DNA of 64,000 bases from Phycisphaerae bacterium (GTDB lineage Bacteria; Planctomycetota; Phycisphaerae; SM23-33): contig JASLNT010000001.1 in assembly GCA_030745875.1 (NCBI GenBank), positions 1 through 64,000 of the forward strand, read 5' to 3'. The translations under genes were made by a program, and so were the position numbers. Below are positions 44,780-54,329 of the stretch, one piece after another. Position 1 is the stretch's first letter, and each line of letters begins with the position of its first letter. Below the pieces are notes generated by a model. That model saw only the letters and a program-made list of their open reading frames with translations, was not told the DNA's origin and did not search any database.

Positions 44780-46342
44780 CTACTTTCTCTTTTTGAGCTT
44801 TCCGAATCTGGTTTCCCAAAGTTTAACGAGTTCTTCGACTTTTTCGGGCATCTTGTCGGCGAGGTCCGTTATTTCGGTTTTCTCTTTTACTATGTTGTGC
44901 AGTTCCCAGGGGCGACGACCTTCTGCGACGATCTTCCAGTCGCCTTTTATCACGGCGCGCGTGCCTGCGTGGTTGAAGTAATAGGCCCGATCGTGGTCCT
45001 GCTTGCCTCCTTCGATGGTCGGGACCAGCGAGGTTCCCTCGTTAGGCAGGATGTTCTTTCCGTCAAACTCCTTGGGATACTTCGCACCAGCCAGGTCGAT
45101 GCAGGTCGACATGATGTCGACCATGTGCCCGCGTTGATCGGTAATCGAGCCTTTCTTGATATTGAGCCCTTCGGGCCAGTGCATGATGCACGGAACGCAC
45201 GATCCGCCCTCGTGAACGTTGCTCTTGTATCGTCGCAGAGGCGTGTTTTGGGCGTTGGCCCAGTTGTGCCCGACGCTGTGATACGTGTAAGGTCCGCCGG
45301 TGGGCACGTCAAAGTTATCGCCGATGCTGAACTTCTTGCCTTCGGCTTTGGCTTTGGCGATAACGTTGTTTGCGGTGTTCCATCCGTTACCGCTCAGGTG
45401 TTCGGGGCAGGCTCCGTTGTCGTTGGTGTAGATTATCAGCGTATCGTCCAGCCGGTTGGTCTTCTTCAGGGCCTTTACGATCCGCCCTACGGCTTGGTCC
45501 ATATGATCCACCATCGCCGCATACACAGCCATATTGCGAATGCGCCATTCCTTGTGATCGATTGTGTCCCAGTCCTTGACGCGCGGTTCCCGCTCGGGCA
45601 GCGGCCAGCGTTTGGCGTCGATCACGCCCATTTTGAGCATGCGTGCGTATCGGTCCGCTCGCATCTTCTCCCATCCGCCCTTGTAGCGTTCGAGGTATTT
45701 CTGAGTAGACTTCTCCGGCGCGTGCAACGGCCAGTGCGCCGCGGTGAACGCCACATACTGGAAGAACGGTTTGTCCGATTTGGCGAACTGTTCGATCTGC
45801 CGCACCGCTTCGGATCCGATCTTGTCGGTGTAGTAGTAGTCATCTCCGTCGGGCTTGACGCTCTTTGTCCCGCGAGTAAGGGTCATCGGATCGTAGAAAG
45901 ACCCCGCGCCGGTCAGCGTGCCGTAGAAGTCGTCGAACCCGCGCTGTATGGGCGAATTCTTCAGCGGATTCAGCGACAGATGCCATTTACCCACCATCGC
46001 AGTCTGGTACCCCACTTGCTTGAGCAGTTGCGGTATCGCAACCTGCGACGAGCCCAGCGAATCGCTGTATCTTCCGCTAAGGAGCGTCGCCCGCGTCGGC
46101 CAGCATCTCGCCGTCCCGTGAAACTCGGTGTACCTTACCCCATTTGCCGCCAGTGCGTCGAGGTTCGGCGTCTCGATCTCGCCTCCGTAGCAACCGAGGT
46201 CCGAGAATCCCATATCGTCGGTTAGGATCACAATTATGTTGGGGCGTTTGGCGTTTGCGGCGGGCGCTCCGGGTGCAATGCGCCCGGCGGCCGCAAAAGC
46301 AGCGCCAACCGATAGAGTCTTGAGAAAGTCACGACGCTTCAT
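44780..46342 (-). CDS. Formylglycine-dependent sulfatase (Tat-exported)
   Basis: The 520-residue protein has a Tat signal (MKRRDFLKTLSVGAAFAAAGR), the metal pair in NIIVILTDDMGFSDLG, the CWPTR motif (Cys80) and GKWHLSLNP, with YTNDNGACPEHL further on. The CWPTR form, with Trp after Cys, differs from the CSPTR/CTPSR forms of the other sulfatases here. The ATG at 46342 is preferred since GGAGA lies about ten bases upstream; the frame continues 28 codons further without protein character. It is divergent from the lipoprotein gene at 46540. It converges with the giant PEP-CTERM gene, with 23 bp between the stops. Confidence 0.9.
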   Translation of the reverse strand: MKRRDFLKTLSVGAAFAAAGRIAPGAPAANAKRPNIIVILTDDMGFSDLGCYGGEIETPNLDALAANGVRYTEFHGTARCWPTRATLLSGRYSDSLGSSQVAIPQLLKQVGYQTAMVGKWHLSLNPLKNSPIQRGFDDFYGTLTGAGSFYDPMTLTRGTKSVKPDGDDYYYTDKIGSEAVRQIEQFAKSDKPFFQYVAFTAAHWPLHAPEKSTQKYLERYKGGWEKMRADRYARMLKMGVIDAKRWPLPEREPRVKDWDTIDHKEWRIRNMAVYAAMVDHMDQAVGRIVKALKKTNRLDDTLIIYTNDNGACPEHLSGNGWNTANNVIAKAKAEGKKFSIGDNFDVPTGGPYTYHSVGHNWANAQNTPLRRYKSNVHEGGSCVPCIMHWPEGLNIKKGSITDQRGHMVDIMSTCIDLAGAKYPKEFDGKNILPNEGTSLVPTIEGGKQDHDRAYYFNHAGTRAVIKGDWKIVAEGRRPWELHNIVKEKTEITDLADKMPEKVEELVKLWETRFGKLKKRK

Positions 46343-46443
46343 GGCGGGTGTCTCCTGTGTGGTTTCTTGAACGTTAACGCTCGCCATTGTACCGTGCGGG
46401 GTCCGCATGTCGAACCGGATTTCCATAATGTGGTAAGATACAA

Positions 46444-46472
46444 TTGCTTCCGTTCGCCGAATACCGTAGAAT
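46444..46472 (+). promoter_or_regulatory. Candidate promoter for the lipoprotein gene at 46540
   Basis: TTGCTT (46444-46449) and TAGAAT (46467-46472) are spaced by 17 bases and lie about 70 bp before the ATG. Confidence 0.45.
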
Positions 46473-46539
46473 AAGGCTCAAGTCGAGACGAAAATGTGAA
46501 ACCACTGACCGGTGCGAACCGGGAAGGAGAATCGGGCAC

Positions 46540-46902
46540 ATGAGGCAGAACATCTCGAGCAGGCAAAGGGGTTTCTCAGCGGCGGCATTGACGTGCCTGG
46601 TCCTTGGGCTACTCGTTCTGGCCGGTTGCTTCAACCCGCGTGCGGATATCCGTATCCCCGACATTCCCCCGATTCCGGCGATACCGGACGCCAACCGGAG
46701 AGCCACAGTGACGGAGTTGGGTTATGGGACAGTGGTGACCACCGAAGGCCGCAGAGTGATCGGGTGGTGGAGAATCGACTCCCCCAGCCAGACTTACCAG
46801 AGACACGAACCGCCGACAACCAGATCCGGACGCCCCAGCGGATACGAACGTACGCTCGAAGCGATACCGGAGAAGAGAGTAGTCGGATTCAAGTTAAAGT
46901 AG
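46540..46902 (+). CDS. Small hypothetical lipoprotein
   Basis: The 120-residue protein has a signal with lipobox (LVLGLLVLAGC) and a Pro/Ile-rich mature start (IRIPDIPPIPAIPD). The rest is basic and short (VVTTEGRRVIGWWRIDSPS). No family was recognised. GAAGGAG lies about 12 bases before the ATG at 46540. It is followed after 80 bp by a sulfatase gene on the same strand. Confidence 0.6.
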   Translation: MRQNISSRQRGFSAAALTCLVLGLLVLAGCFNPRADIRIPDIPPIPAIPDANRRATVTELGYGTVVTTEGRRVIGWWRIDSPSQTYQRHEPPTTRSGRPSGYERTLEAIPEKRVVGFKLK

Positions 46903-46982
46903 ATTCCAGAGCATAACTGCAATTCAAGCCGGACACCGGAGCCGGCGCCCTGACATTGCCCGGAGGCAAGGAGTACAAGACG

Positions 46983-48602
46983 GTGAGACGAACAGATTCG
47001 CGGTTGACGCGCCGAGAGGCGCTCAAGTTATCGGGGGTTTCGGTCGCGTCGTTGGTGACATCGAGGTTCGCCTACGCCAAGTCATCCGGCGCAAAACCAA
47101 AACCCAACATTATTCTCGTCTTCACCGACGACCAGGGCTGGACGGACACTTCCGTGCCTATGATGCTCGGCAAGCCCGAGACCGGGAGCGACTTCTACAA
47201 GACGCCCGCCCTGGAGAAAATGGCTGGTCGCGGCATGGTTTTTTCCAACGCATACTCGCCGGCCCCCACGTGCACGCCCTCTCGCGGCGGCGTACAGTTC
47301 GGCAAGACCCCCGCCAGGCTCAAGCAGACCATAGTCCACGATGTGCTCGCCAAGGTTCGCGGGGTCGACTGCAAGAACGAAGTCGCCCTCCCGCAGATGA
47401 TCAAGGCCGCCGATGCAACCTACATTACCGCCCATTTCGGTAAGTGGGGCTTCCCCCCGCGATCGCCCGAACACGCCGGATACGACGTAACGGACGGGAA
47501 TACGAACAACGGTGACGGAGACTGGACAGCCAAGAAGAACTCGAAACCCCTGCCGCCCGACGATCCCAAGCGGATATTCAGCATCACTAAACGCGCGAAC
47601 GCCTTTATGGACAAATGCGTCAAGGCATCGCGCCCGTTCTTCATGCAGATTTCCCACTACGCGGCCCACGTGCAGCATTCCGCAAGGCCCGAGACCGTCG
47701 AAAAGTACCGCAAGGCCGCACCCGGAAAGAAATTCAAGAAGAAGAATATCGACGACCGGCAACCGCGACCGAACGCCTCGCCGTCCGTTTACGCAGCCAT
47801 GATCGAAGACCTTGACACCGGTCTGGGTATGGTGCTCGACAAGCTCCGCCAGTTGGGAATCAACGAGAACACTTATGTGATCTTCACGTCCGACAATGGC
47901 GGGGGATTCCGCGGAAACGCCCCGCTCAAAGGCGGTAAAGCCAATGTCTGGGAAGGCGGACTGCGCGTGCCCACCGTTATCTGCGGTCCGGGAGTTAAGC
48001 CCGGGGCATACTGCAACCAACCGATCGCCGGATGGGACATCTACCCCACGATCGCCGACCTGATCGGGAACACCAAACCGCTGCCCGAGGGGCTGGATGG
48101 CGGGAGCATTCGCCCGCTTCTGTCCGATCCTGAAAACGGGAAGGTCAAGCGCGGCGTCGATGCGTTCGTTTTCCACTTCCCCTGGTACGCGGGCACGCCT
48201 ATGAGCGCTATACGCGTGGGCGACTACAAGTTAGTGATGCACCTGAACACGGGCGAGTCGCGATTATTCAATCTGGCCAGCGATATCGGCGAGTCAAACG
48301 ACCTGTCGGAATCCATGCCCAAGGAGGCCAGGAAGCTGAAGAGACAACTGAAAGACTACCTCAAAGAGGTCGGCGCGGAAGACGTTCGGGACATGCGCGC
48401 CGCCAGACGGGCCGAACTGCTCGAATACAAAGCGCGTACCAGGAAGAATATCGATACTATCCGCCAGTCCATCAAGAAAGCATCGAGCAAGACGGAAAAG
48501 GAAGCACTCAAAAAGAAACTCCAGCACGAGCGGACACGGATGAAAGCTCACCAGAACGGTCTGGACCAACTCGAATGCGGCCGCCAGGTGAAATCCTGGT
48601 AG
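46983..48602 (+). CDS. Formylglycine-dependent sulfatase (Tat-type leader, coiled-coil tail)
   Basis: The 539-residue product begins VRRTDSRLTRREALKLSG, a Tat-like leader. It has the metal pair in IILVFTDDQGWTDT, the CTPSR motif (Cys97), GKWGFPPR in place of the common GKWHLG, and FTSDNGGGFRG. The last 80 residues are a charged predicted coiled coil (LLEYKARTRKNIDTIRQSI, TEKEALKKKLQHERTRM). The GTG at 46983 is favoured by AAGGAG nine bases upstream; a TTG nine codons earlier is less likely. The next gene in the same direction, after 225 bp, is the ThuA fusion. Confidence 0.88.
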   Translation: MRRTDSRLTRREALKLSGVSVASLVTSRFAYAKSSGAKPKPNIILVFTDDQGWTDTSVPMMLGKPETGSDFYKTPALEKMAGRGMVFSNAYSPAPTCTPSRGGVQFGKTPARLKQTIVHDVLAKVRGVDCKNEVALPQMIKAADATYITAHFGKWGFPPRSPEHAGYDVTDGNTNNGDGDWTAKKNSKPLPPDDPKRIFSITKRANAFMDKCVKASRPFFMQISHYAAHVQHSARPETVEKYRKAAPGKKFKKKNIDDRQPRPNASPSVYAAMIEDLDTGLGMVLDKLRQLGINENTYVIFTSDNGGGFRGNAPLKGGKANVWEGGLRVPTVICGPGVKPGAYCNQPIAGWDIYPTIADLIGNTKPLPEGLDGGSIRPLLSDPENGKVKRGVDAFVFHFPWYAGTPMSAIRVGDYKLVMHLNTGESRLFNLASDIGESNDLSESMPKEARKLKRQLKDYLKEVGAEDVRDMRAARRAELLEYKARTRKNIDTIRQSIKKASSKTEKEALKKKLQHERTRMKAHQNGLDQLECGRQVKSW

Positions 48603-48689
48603 GCCCCGGTCGAAATTGCGCCAATATCCGTCGCCTGCGTGCGTTTTTTCTGGGGGAAGTTGGCGATAGCTTACCGCAAAGGCGGTGAG

Positions 48690-48695
48690 TATAAT
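48690..48695 (+). promoter_or_regulatory. Possible -10 element before the ThuA fusion gene
   Basis: A perfect TATAAT lies 133 bp before the GTG start, in the 225-bp gap after the sulfatase. No -35 element with acceptable spacing was found. Confidence 0.3.
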
Positions 48696-48827
48696 ACGCC
48701 CCCATACCGGCGTCTGAGCGCCGTAGCGGTTTCGGGCGTATCCCACACCATGGACCCAGGATCGCCTCGACCGTAAACTCATTGTACATAATTGCTTAAC
48801 TCGTGAAATACTTCAGGAGGTCCGATA

Positions 48828-51800
48828 GTGACACTCAGCACGAAAAAGACCGTACTCGTCCAGTTTGCACTGGCGGCGTTTCTGACCGCATCGGCCGCGG
48901 CGGCTCCTCCGATTCGCGTCCTGTTCATCACAGGCAGGAACAATCACAAGTGGAAGCTGACAACTCCATCGATAACAAAGAGCCTCAAGGACAGCGGGCG
49001 GTTCAAGGTCGACATTACCGAGAAACCGTCTGAGATTACCGCCAAATCGCTGGAAGGCTACGATGTAATCCTTAACGGATGGACGGGATTCCCCAAGAAA
49101 ACCGGACATCTTTGGGGCCTCGACACCGAAAAGGCGATCGACGATTTCGTCGCGAGCGGAAAGGGAATGATATCGTTCCACGCGGGAAGTTCCAGCTTTC
49201 ACGATTGGGACGGTTTCCAGAAGATCATCGGAGCGACCTGGGGCAAGGGCACGGGGCACGGACGATACCACGAATTCACGGTCGATATGACCGACATAGA
49301 CCATCCGATCACCAAAGGCATGAAGAGCTTTAAGACTTCCGACGAGTTGTGGCATAGGGTTGCTGTGCTGCAGCCGACGCCCGGGCGGAAAGTGCTCTGC
49401 ACTGCAATGTCGGCGGAGTCCAACCGGGGAACCGGTAAAAACGAGCCTATCGCTATATGCACCACGTTCGGAAAAGGGAGAGGGTTCTACACCTCGCTCG
49501 GTCATGATGTGAAAGCACTTGAAAACCCCGGATGCAAGCTGCTGATGTTGCGCGGAATCGAATGGGCGGCCACCGGTAAGGTCACCATCGGCTCCGACGG
49601 GCAAACCGACGCGCCGGCGACCGCGGACGTCGATTCACTGCTCGCGGCGACAACAACTTACAAATACCCCGACGATCGAACCGCCTTGAAAGCCGTCGCC
49701 GAATACATACAACAGGCCGCCGGAAACGCAAAGTCGCGGCAGGCGGTCGCTGCGAAACTGGCTGCGATGCTGAAGTCCAAAGCCACCACCGACTGCAAGA
49801 AGTTCGTCTGCGATCAGCTTTCGCTCGTGGGATCGGCCGCTGAAGTGCCCGCCCTGACGGCGTTGCTGGAAGATGGCGAACTGGCTCTTGATGCGCGATC
49901 GGCGCTCCTTCGCATACCGGGGGCTGAATCACTGGCTGCGATGCGCAAGCTCCTGGCTTCCAGCAAACCAACCATCGCCGCCGGTCTGATCGCAACGCTT
50001 GGCGCCAGACGCGATGCGAACTCCATCGACGCGATAAGCAGTCATCTGGGCCCGAAAGGACCCGCCGCCGAAGCCGCCGTCGACGCCTTGGGATCCATCG
50101 GAGGCGCCAAAGCCCTCGCACTGCTCACAAAGGCCGACTCAACCGTGTCATCCGAATTGAAGCTGGTGTTGAACGACGCCATTCTGAAATGCGCCGACGA
50201 TCTAGCCGAAGCGGGAAAGATCGACGAAGCGGCCGACGCATACAAAATGCTCTCGGAGCCCGACCGACCGAGGCATGTGAGGGTGGCTGCGTTCCCCGGA
50301 GTAATCGCCGCACAAAAATCCAAAGCCGCCCCGCTCCTCCTTTCGGCTCTGACCGGTAAGGACCGGACAATGCAGTCGGCTGCGATACGATGCCTCAGCA
50401 CGTTCAAGGGCAAGGAAATCACCCAGGCTGTCGCCGACAAACTCAGCACCCTTCCGCCCGAATCCCAGGCCCAGGTGATCGGAATTCTCGCCCGGAGACA
50501 AGACGACACTGCGTTGCCTGCAATATCCGCCCTGGCGTCGAGCAAGAATGACGAAGTTCGTCAGGCCGCACTGGCCGGTATGGGGCAACTCGGCGGGGCA
50601 TCCACGGTGAAACCGCTGGTTGCTGCGATGGGCGCCGCTGCGGACCGCCCCACTATTCAACAGAGCCTGGCAAGGCTCAAAGGCGACGGTGTGGACAAAG
50701 CCCTCATCGCAAACCTCACCGCTGAGGAACCGGGCGTACGAATCGGCATAATCGAAGTGCTCAGCGACCGCAACGCCCGCAGTGCGGCCGACACGCTGCT
50801 GAAAACGGCGTCCAAAGACACCGACCCCGCCGTCCGCAAAGCTGCGATCAAGTCTCTTGGCGTCCTGTCCGACAGCAAAATGTGCGCCAAACTCGTCGAC
50901 CTGATGGACAAAACGCAGTCCGCCTCAGAGAGACGCGGAATCGTCAACGCACTGATAACCATAACCAGGAGCTCCCCAAAATCCGCCGACAAGATCACCG
51001 GTATGCTCGCCGACAAGTTCAAGACCGCCCAAACTGCGGAGACCAAATCCGCCATTCTCGCCGTCGCCGGAGGGATCGGCGGGGACGGATCGCTTAAGAT
51101 CGTCCGCGAGGCGGCGGGGAACAAGGACCTGACTGTCCGCACCGCAGCGGTGCGTGCGATGTCCGCCTGGGCCGACGCGGCTCCCCTGGAGGACCTCCTG
51201 ACCGTTATCGGGTCGGAGAAGCAACTCGTCCCGAAGACGCTGGCGGTGCGAGGTTTGGTGGAGCTGTCGTCCAAGGCTGCGAACATCCCGGCCGACAAAC
51301 TCACCGCAATCTACGCCAAAGCGATGAAACTGACCTCCCGATCGGCGGACACCAAAACGCTTCTCAGCGGGCTCGGAGCAATCGGGGCGCCTGAAGCACT
51401 GAAGCTGGCGCTTTCATACATCGACAACAAGGAAACGGTGAACGAAGCGGCTTTGGCGACGGTCAACATAGCTGAGAAACTCATCGCAACCGATACCGAC
51501 GCAGTCAGGGCGGCGGTGGCGAAGGCGGCGGGAGCCTGCAAGCTGAAGATCGTCGCCGACAAGGCGTCGAAGATACGGATCATCCTGGACAAGCCCATCA
51601 ATCTGGCTCGGGGGGCGAAGGCGAGCAGCCCCGACGGGCTCGAAGGCGACGGTGAATCTTCCGGCGACCAGGCCGCCATCGACGGGGATCCGAACACCTA
51701 CTGGGACGAGGCCAACAACAGAGCACTCTACCGCCTGAAGATTGACTTCAAGCGACCGATAGAACTGTCCGTTCTCAGCATCCAGGGATACGCTCATCAC

Positions 51801-52919
51801 AGTTACGCGCCGAAGGACTTCGAAATCCTCTGCGACGGTAAGAGCGTCAAGACGGTGAAGGGCGCGACCTACACCGAAAACAAGCTGATCGTCCCGTTTC
51901 CCAGGACCGCGTGCAAATCGCTGGAACTAAAAATCACCGGGTGCTACGGCGGCTCGCCGGCGATACGAGAATTGGAATTGTACAATCCCAAGCAAACATC
52001 CGAACCGAAGGCGGCCTCGTCGTCGTCAGCGTCAGCCGCCCCGGAACCCGCCAAAGGATTCTCGTGGAAGCAAACCGACACCGCCCTGTCCCTGATGAAC
52101 GGTCAGAAAGCGGTGTGGCGATTGAATTACGATCCCAAAAAGGGCAAGCCCTACATTCACCCGCTGGCCACCGTTGACGGAAGCGTGCTGACGTGGAATC
52201 GCCCGCCGGATCACGTGTGGCATAGGGCGTTGTGGTTCTCATGGAAGACGATCAACAAACTGAACTACTGGGAGGAAAACCGCCAGGGACTCTCCCAGGG
52301 GCGAACGGAAATCAAGAGCACAAAAATCACGCTCGGAAAGAACTACTCCGCCTCGGTCGAAATGGTGATAAGCTACCATCCGCCCCAAAAACCCGAGGTG
52401 CTCGCCGAGAAGCGAACCATCGTGTTCAGCTCTCCGACTGCAATCGGGCGGTACCGAATCGACTGGACATCGGTGTTCACCGCAACCGGGGGCGACGTCC
52501 TGCTGGATCGAACCCCGATCAAGGGCGAAAAAGGCGGAAAGGGATGGGGCGGATACGCGGGACTTTCGATCCGCATGGCCAAGGAAACGCGAGGATGGCG
52601 AATTCTCGACTCGAAAGGCCGCCAGGCTGAAAAGATACACGGTCAACCCGATGCGGTTTGGGTCGACGCGAGCGGGAAGACCACCGGCGGACAACAAGCC
52701 GGAGTCGCAATGTTCGACCACCCGTCCAACACCCGCCACCCCAGCCCGTGGTATATTGCAAAAGGTATGCCTTACTTTAGCCCCGCATTACTGTACAATA
52801 AGCCCCTTACGCTGAAGAAGGCTGAAAGCCTGACCTTGAAGTATAGAGTTCTCGTGCATCCCGGACCGGCTGACAAGAAGATGCTCGACGAAGAATTCAA
52901 AACATTCGCAAAGAACTAG
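48828..52919 (+). CDS. ThuA - HEAT - discoidin - DUF6807 multidomain surface protein
   Basis: The 1363-residue protein has a signal peptide (VLVQFALAAFLTASAAAA). Domains in order: ThuA-like (about 28-255: IRVLFITGRNNHKW, GKGMISFHAGSSSFHDW, HEFTVDMTDIDHPITKGM, PIAICTTFGKGRGFYTSLGHD); about fifteen HEAT/PBS-type helical repeats (270-920); F5/8-type C-like discoidin (925-1065: LARGAKASSP, DGDPNTYWDEAN, PRTACKSLELKITG); and DUF6807/PmoA-like (1080-1363: PPDHVWHRALWFSWK, HPSNTRHPSPWY). ThuA-type proteins are linked to sugar uptake or hydrolysis, discoidin to glycan binding, and DUF6807 is of unknown function. AGGAGG lies seven bases before the GTG at 48828. It heads a run with a Gfo/Idh dehydrogenase 29 bp downstream. 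Confidence 0.87.
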   Translation: MTLSTKKTVLVQFALAAFLTASAAAAPPIRVLFITGRNNHKWKLTTPSITKSLKDSGRFKVDITEKPSEITAKSLEGYDVILNGWTGFPKKTGHLWGLDTEKAIDDFVASGKGMISFHAGSSSFHDWDGFQKIIGATWGKGTGHGRYHEFTVDMTDIDHPITKGMKSFKTSDELWHRVAVLQPTPGRKVLCTAMSAESNRGTGKNEPIAICTTFGKGRGFYTSLGHDVKALENPGCKLLMLRGIEWAATGKVTIGSDGQTDAPATADVDSLLAATTTYKYPDDRTALKAVAEYIQQAAGNAKSRQAVAAKLAAMLKSKATTDCKKFVCDQLSLVGSAAEVPALTALLEDGELALDARSALLRIPGAESLAAMRKLLASSKPTIAAGLIATLGARRDANSIDAISSHLGPKGPAAEAAVDALGSIGGAKALALLTKADSTVSSELKLVLNDAILKCADDLAEAGKIDEAADAYKMLSEPDRPRHVRVAAFPGVIAAQKSKAAPLLLSALTGKDRTMQSAAIRCLSTFKGKEITQAVADKLSTLPPESQAQVIGILARRQDDTALPAISALASSKNDEVRQAALAGMGQLGGASTVKPLVAAMGAAADRPTIQQSLARLKGDGVDKALIANLTAEEPGVRIGIIEVLSDRNARSAADTLLKTASKDTDPAVRKAAIKSLGVLSDSKMCAKLVDLMDKTQSASERRGIVNALITITRSSPKSADKITGMLADKFKTAQTAETKSAILAVAGGIGGDGSLKIVREAAGNKDLTVRTAAVRAMSAWADAAPLEDLLTVIGSEKQLVPKTLAVRGLVELSSKAANIPADKLTAIYAKAMKLTSRSADTKTLLSGLGAIGAPEALKLALSYIDNKETVNEAALATVNIAEKLIATDTDAVRAAVAKAAGACKLKIVADKASKIRIILDKPINLARGAKASSPDGLEGDGESSGDQAAIDGDPNTYWDEANNRALYRLKIDFKRPIELSVLSIQGYAHHSYAPKDFEILCDGKSVKTVKGATYTENKLIVPFPRTACKSLELKITGCYGGSPAIRELELYNPKQTSEPKAASSSSASAAPEPAKGFSWKQTDTALSLMNGQKAVWRLNYDPKKGKPYIHPLATVDGSVLTWNRPPDHVWHRALWFSWKTINKLNYWEENRQGLSQGRTEIKSTKITLGKNYSASVEMVISYHPPQKPEVLAEKRTIVFSSPTAIGRYRIDWTSVFTATGGDVLLDRTPIKGEKGGKGWGGYAGLSIRMAKETRGWRILDSKGRQAEKIHGQPDAVWVDASGKTTGGQQAGVAMFDHPSNTRHPSPWYIAKGMPYFSPALLYNKPLTLKKAESLTLKYRVLVHPGPADKKMLDEEFKTFAKN

Positions 52920-52948
52920 AAACCCCAGACTACGAGAAGAGGACTGCC

Positions 52949-54238
52949 ATGAAAAAACAGAGTATCTCACGCAGAGGGTTCCTGAAGGGAACCGCAATCG
53001 CCTCGGCGGCGGTCGCCTGCCCCACGATCCTGCCGTCGTCAGTATTCGGAGCCGACTCGCCCAGCAATAGAATAATGGTCGGGCATATCGGCGTGGGCGG
53101 ACAGGGCGGAGGACTCCTGCGAGCTTTCGTAGGCCAGTCCGACGGTCAGTCAATCGCCACCTGCGATCCGTTCAAGGGCCGCCGCGACGGCCGGGCCAAG
53201 TGGATCGACGCCGGATACAGCAAGAAGATGGGCAAAACCTACAAGGGCTGCAAAACCTACAACGACTTCCGCGAACTGCTTGCTCGCAAGGACATCGACG
53301 CGGTCGTAGTCGCCACGCCGGATCATTGGCACGTACCGATAACCATCGCCGCCGCCAAAGCCGGAAAAGACGTCTACTGCGAAAAACCGCTCGGCATCAG
53401 CGTCGCCCACAACAAAGCCGCACGCGCCGCGATCCACCGCTACAACATTATCTTCCAGTACGGAACGCAGCAGCGGTCGAACAATACGCACTGCGCCAGA
53501 GCATGCGAACTGGTTCGCGCAGGCTACATTGGCGAGCTCAAGAGCATTGACGTGGTGGCGCCCAACGGACGGACAGGCGGGAATCCGGCTCCCCAACCCG
53601 TGCCCGCAGACCTCGATTACGAGATGTGGCTCGGACCGGCGCCCAAGGCTCCGTACACCAAAGACAGAGTAATCGGCGGCGGAAGGTGGCACATTTACGA
53701 TTACGCCCTGGGCTTCATCGCCGGTTGGGGCGCCCACCCGCTGGACATCGCCCACTGGGGCTACCCGCACACCCCGGTCGAATACTCGGGAACCGGAGTA
53801 ATCCCGACCAAGGGTCTGTTCGATACGATCGTCAACTGGGACGTCAAGGGCAAGTATGCTTCGGGCGTCACCTTCACCCTGAAAGCCGGCGGAGACAAGA
53901 CAACCTTCACCGGAACCGAAGGAGTGATCTGGGCGTCTCGCGGGCGGGCCGGCGGCTCGAAGCCCGAACTGCTCAAGACAAAAGTCAAGCCCGACGAAGT
54001 CAAGCTCCTGCAGGACACCAACCACTACCGGAACTTCCTGAAGGCCTGCAAGTCGCGCAAGACACCGTCAGCCGATATCGACTCGGCGGTCCAGTCGGAC
54101 TTCATGAGCCATCTCGGCGACATCGCGATACGCACCAAGCGAACGATTAAATGGGATCCGAAGAAGGAAACCATCATAGGCGACGACGCCGCATCGCGGA
54201 TGCTTTCGCGAGCCATGCGCCCGCCCTGGAGACTCTAG
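52949..54238 (+). CDS. Gfo/Idh/MocA-type oxidoreductase (Tat-exported)
   Basis: The 429-residue enzyme has a Tat signal (SISRRGFLKGTAIASAAVA), a dinucleotide-binding start (VGHIGVGGQGGGLLRAF), DAVVVATPDHWH, the conserved EKP motif (145-147 in DVYCEKPLGIS) and a long C-terminal domain with GGRWHIYDYALGFIAGWGAHPLDIAHWG. Tat-exported members of this family are common in planctomycetes and act on sugar derivatives in the periplasm, with cofactor inserted before export. AAGAGGA lies about ten bases before the ATG. It follows the ThuA fusion by 29 bp and is closed by a strong hairpin at 54276-54307. Confidence 0.9.
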   Translation: MKKQSISRRGFLKGTAIASAAVACPTILPSSVFGADSPSNRIMVGHIGVGGQGGGLLRAFVGQSDGQSIATCDPFKGRRDGRAKWIDAGYSKKMGKTYKGCKTYNDFRELLARKDIDAVVVATPDHWHVPITIAAAKAGKDVYCEKPLGISVAHNKAARAAIHRYNIIFQYGTQQRSNNTHCARACELVRAGYIGELKSIDVVAPNGRTGGNPAPQPVPADLDYEMWLGPAPKAPYTKDRVIGGGRWHIYDYALGFIAGWGAHPLDIAHWGYPHTPVEYSGTGVIPTKGLFDTIVNWDVKGKYASGVTFTLKAGGDKTTFTGTEGVIWASRGRAGGSKPELLKTKVKPDEVKLLQDTNHYRNFLKACKSRKTPSADIDSAVQSDFMSHLGDIAIRTKRTIKWDPKKETIIGDDAASRMLSRAMRPPWRL

Positions 54239-54275
54239 AACCGCAAACTTTCGAAGACTATCGCAGACAGTGACA

Positions 54276-54307
54276 ACGCGTGCAGAGCCCCCGGGCTCTG
54301 CACGCGT
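54276..54307 (+). terminator. Strong GC-rich hairpin after the Gfo/Idh gene
   Basis: A perfect 15-bp stem: ACGCGTGCAGAGCCC (54276-54290) pairs with GGGCTCTGCACGCGT (54293-54307). It begins 37 bp after the stop at 54238 and 23 bp before the next start. The following bases are AT-rich but are not a clean U tract, so it may be a terminator, a processing site or an mRNA stabiliser. Confidence 0.65.
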
Positions 54308-54329
54308 GCGTTGAAATAGATAATTCTTA

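Noticed and set aside
44897..46225. Open plus-strand frame of 442 codons opposite a sulfatase
   Set aside because: The minus strand carries the CWPTR motif and Tat leader. The plus frame is a shadow produced by high GC at third positions.
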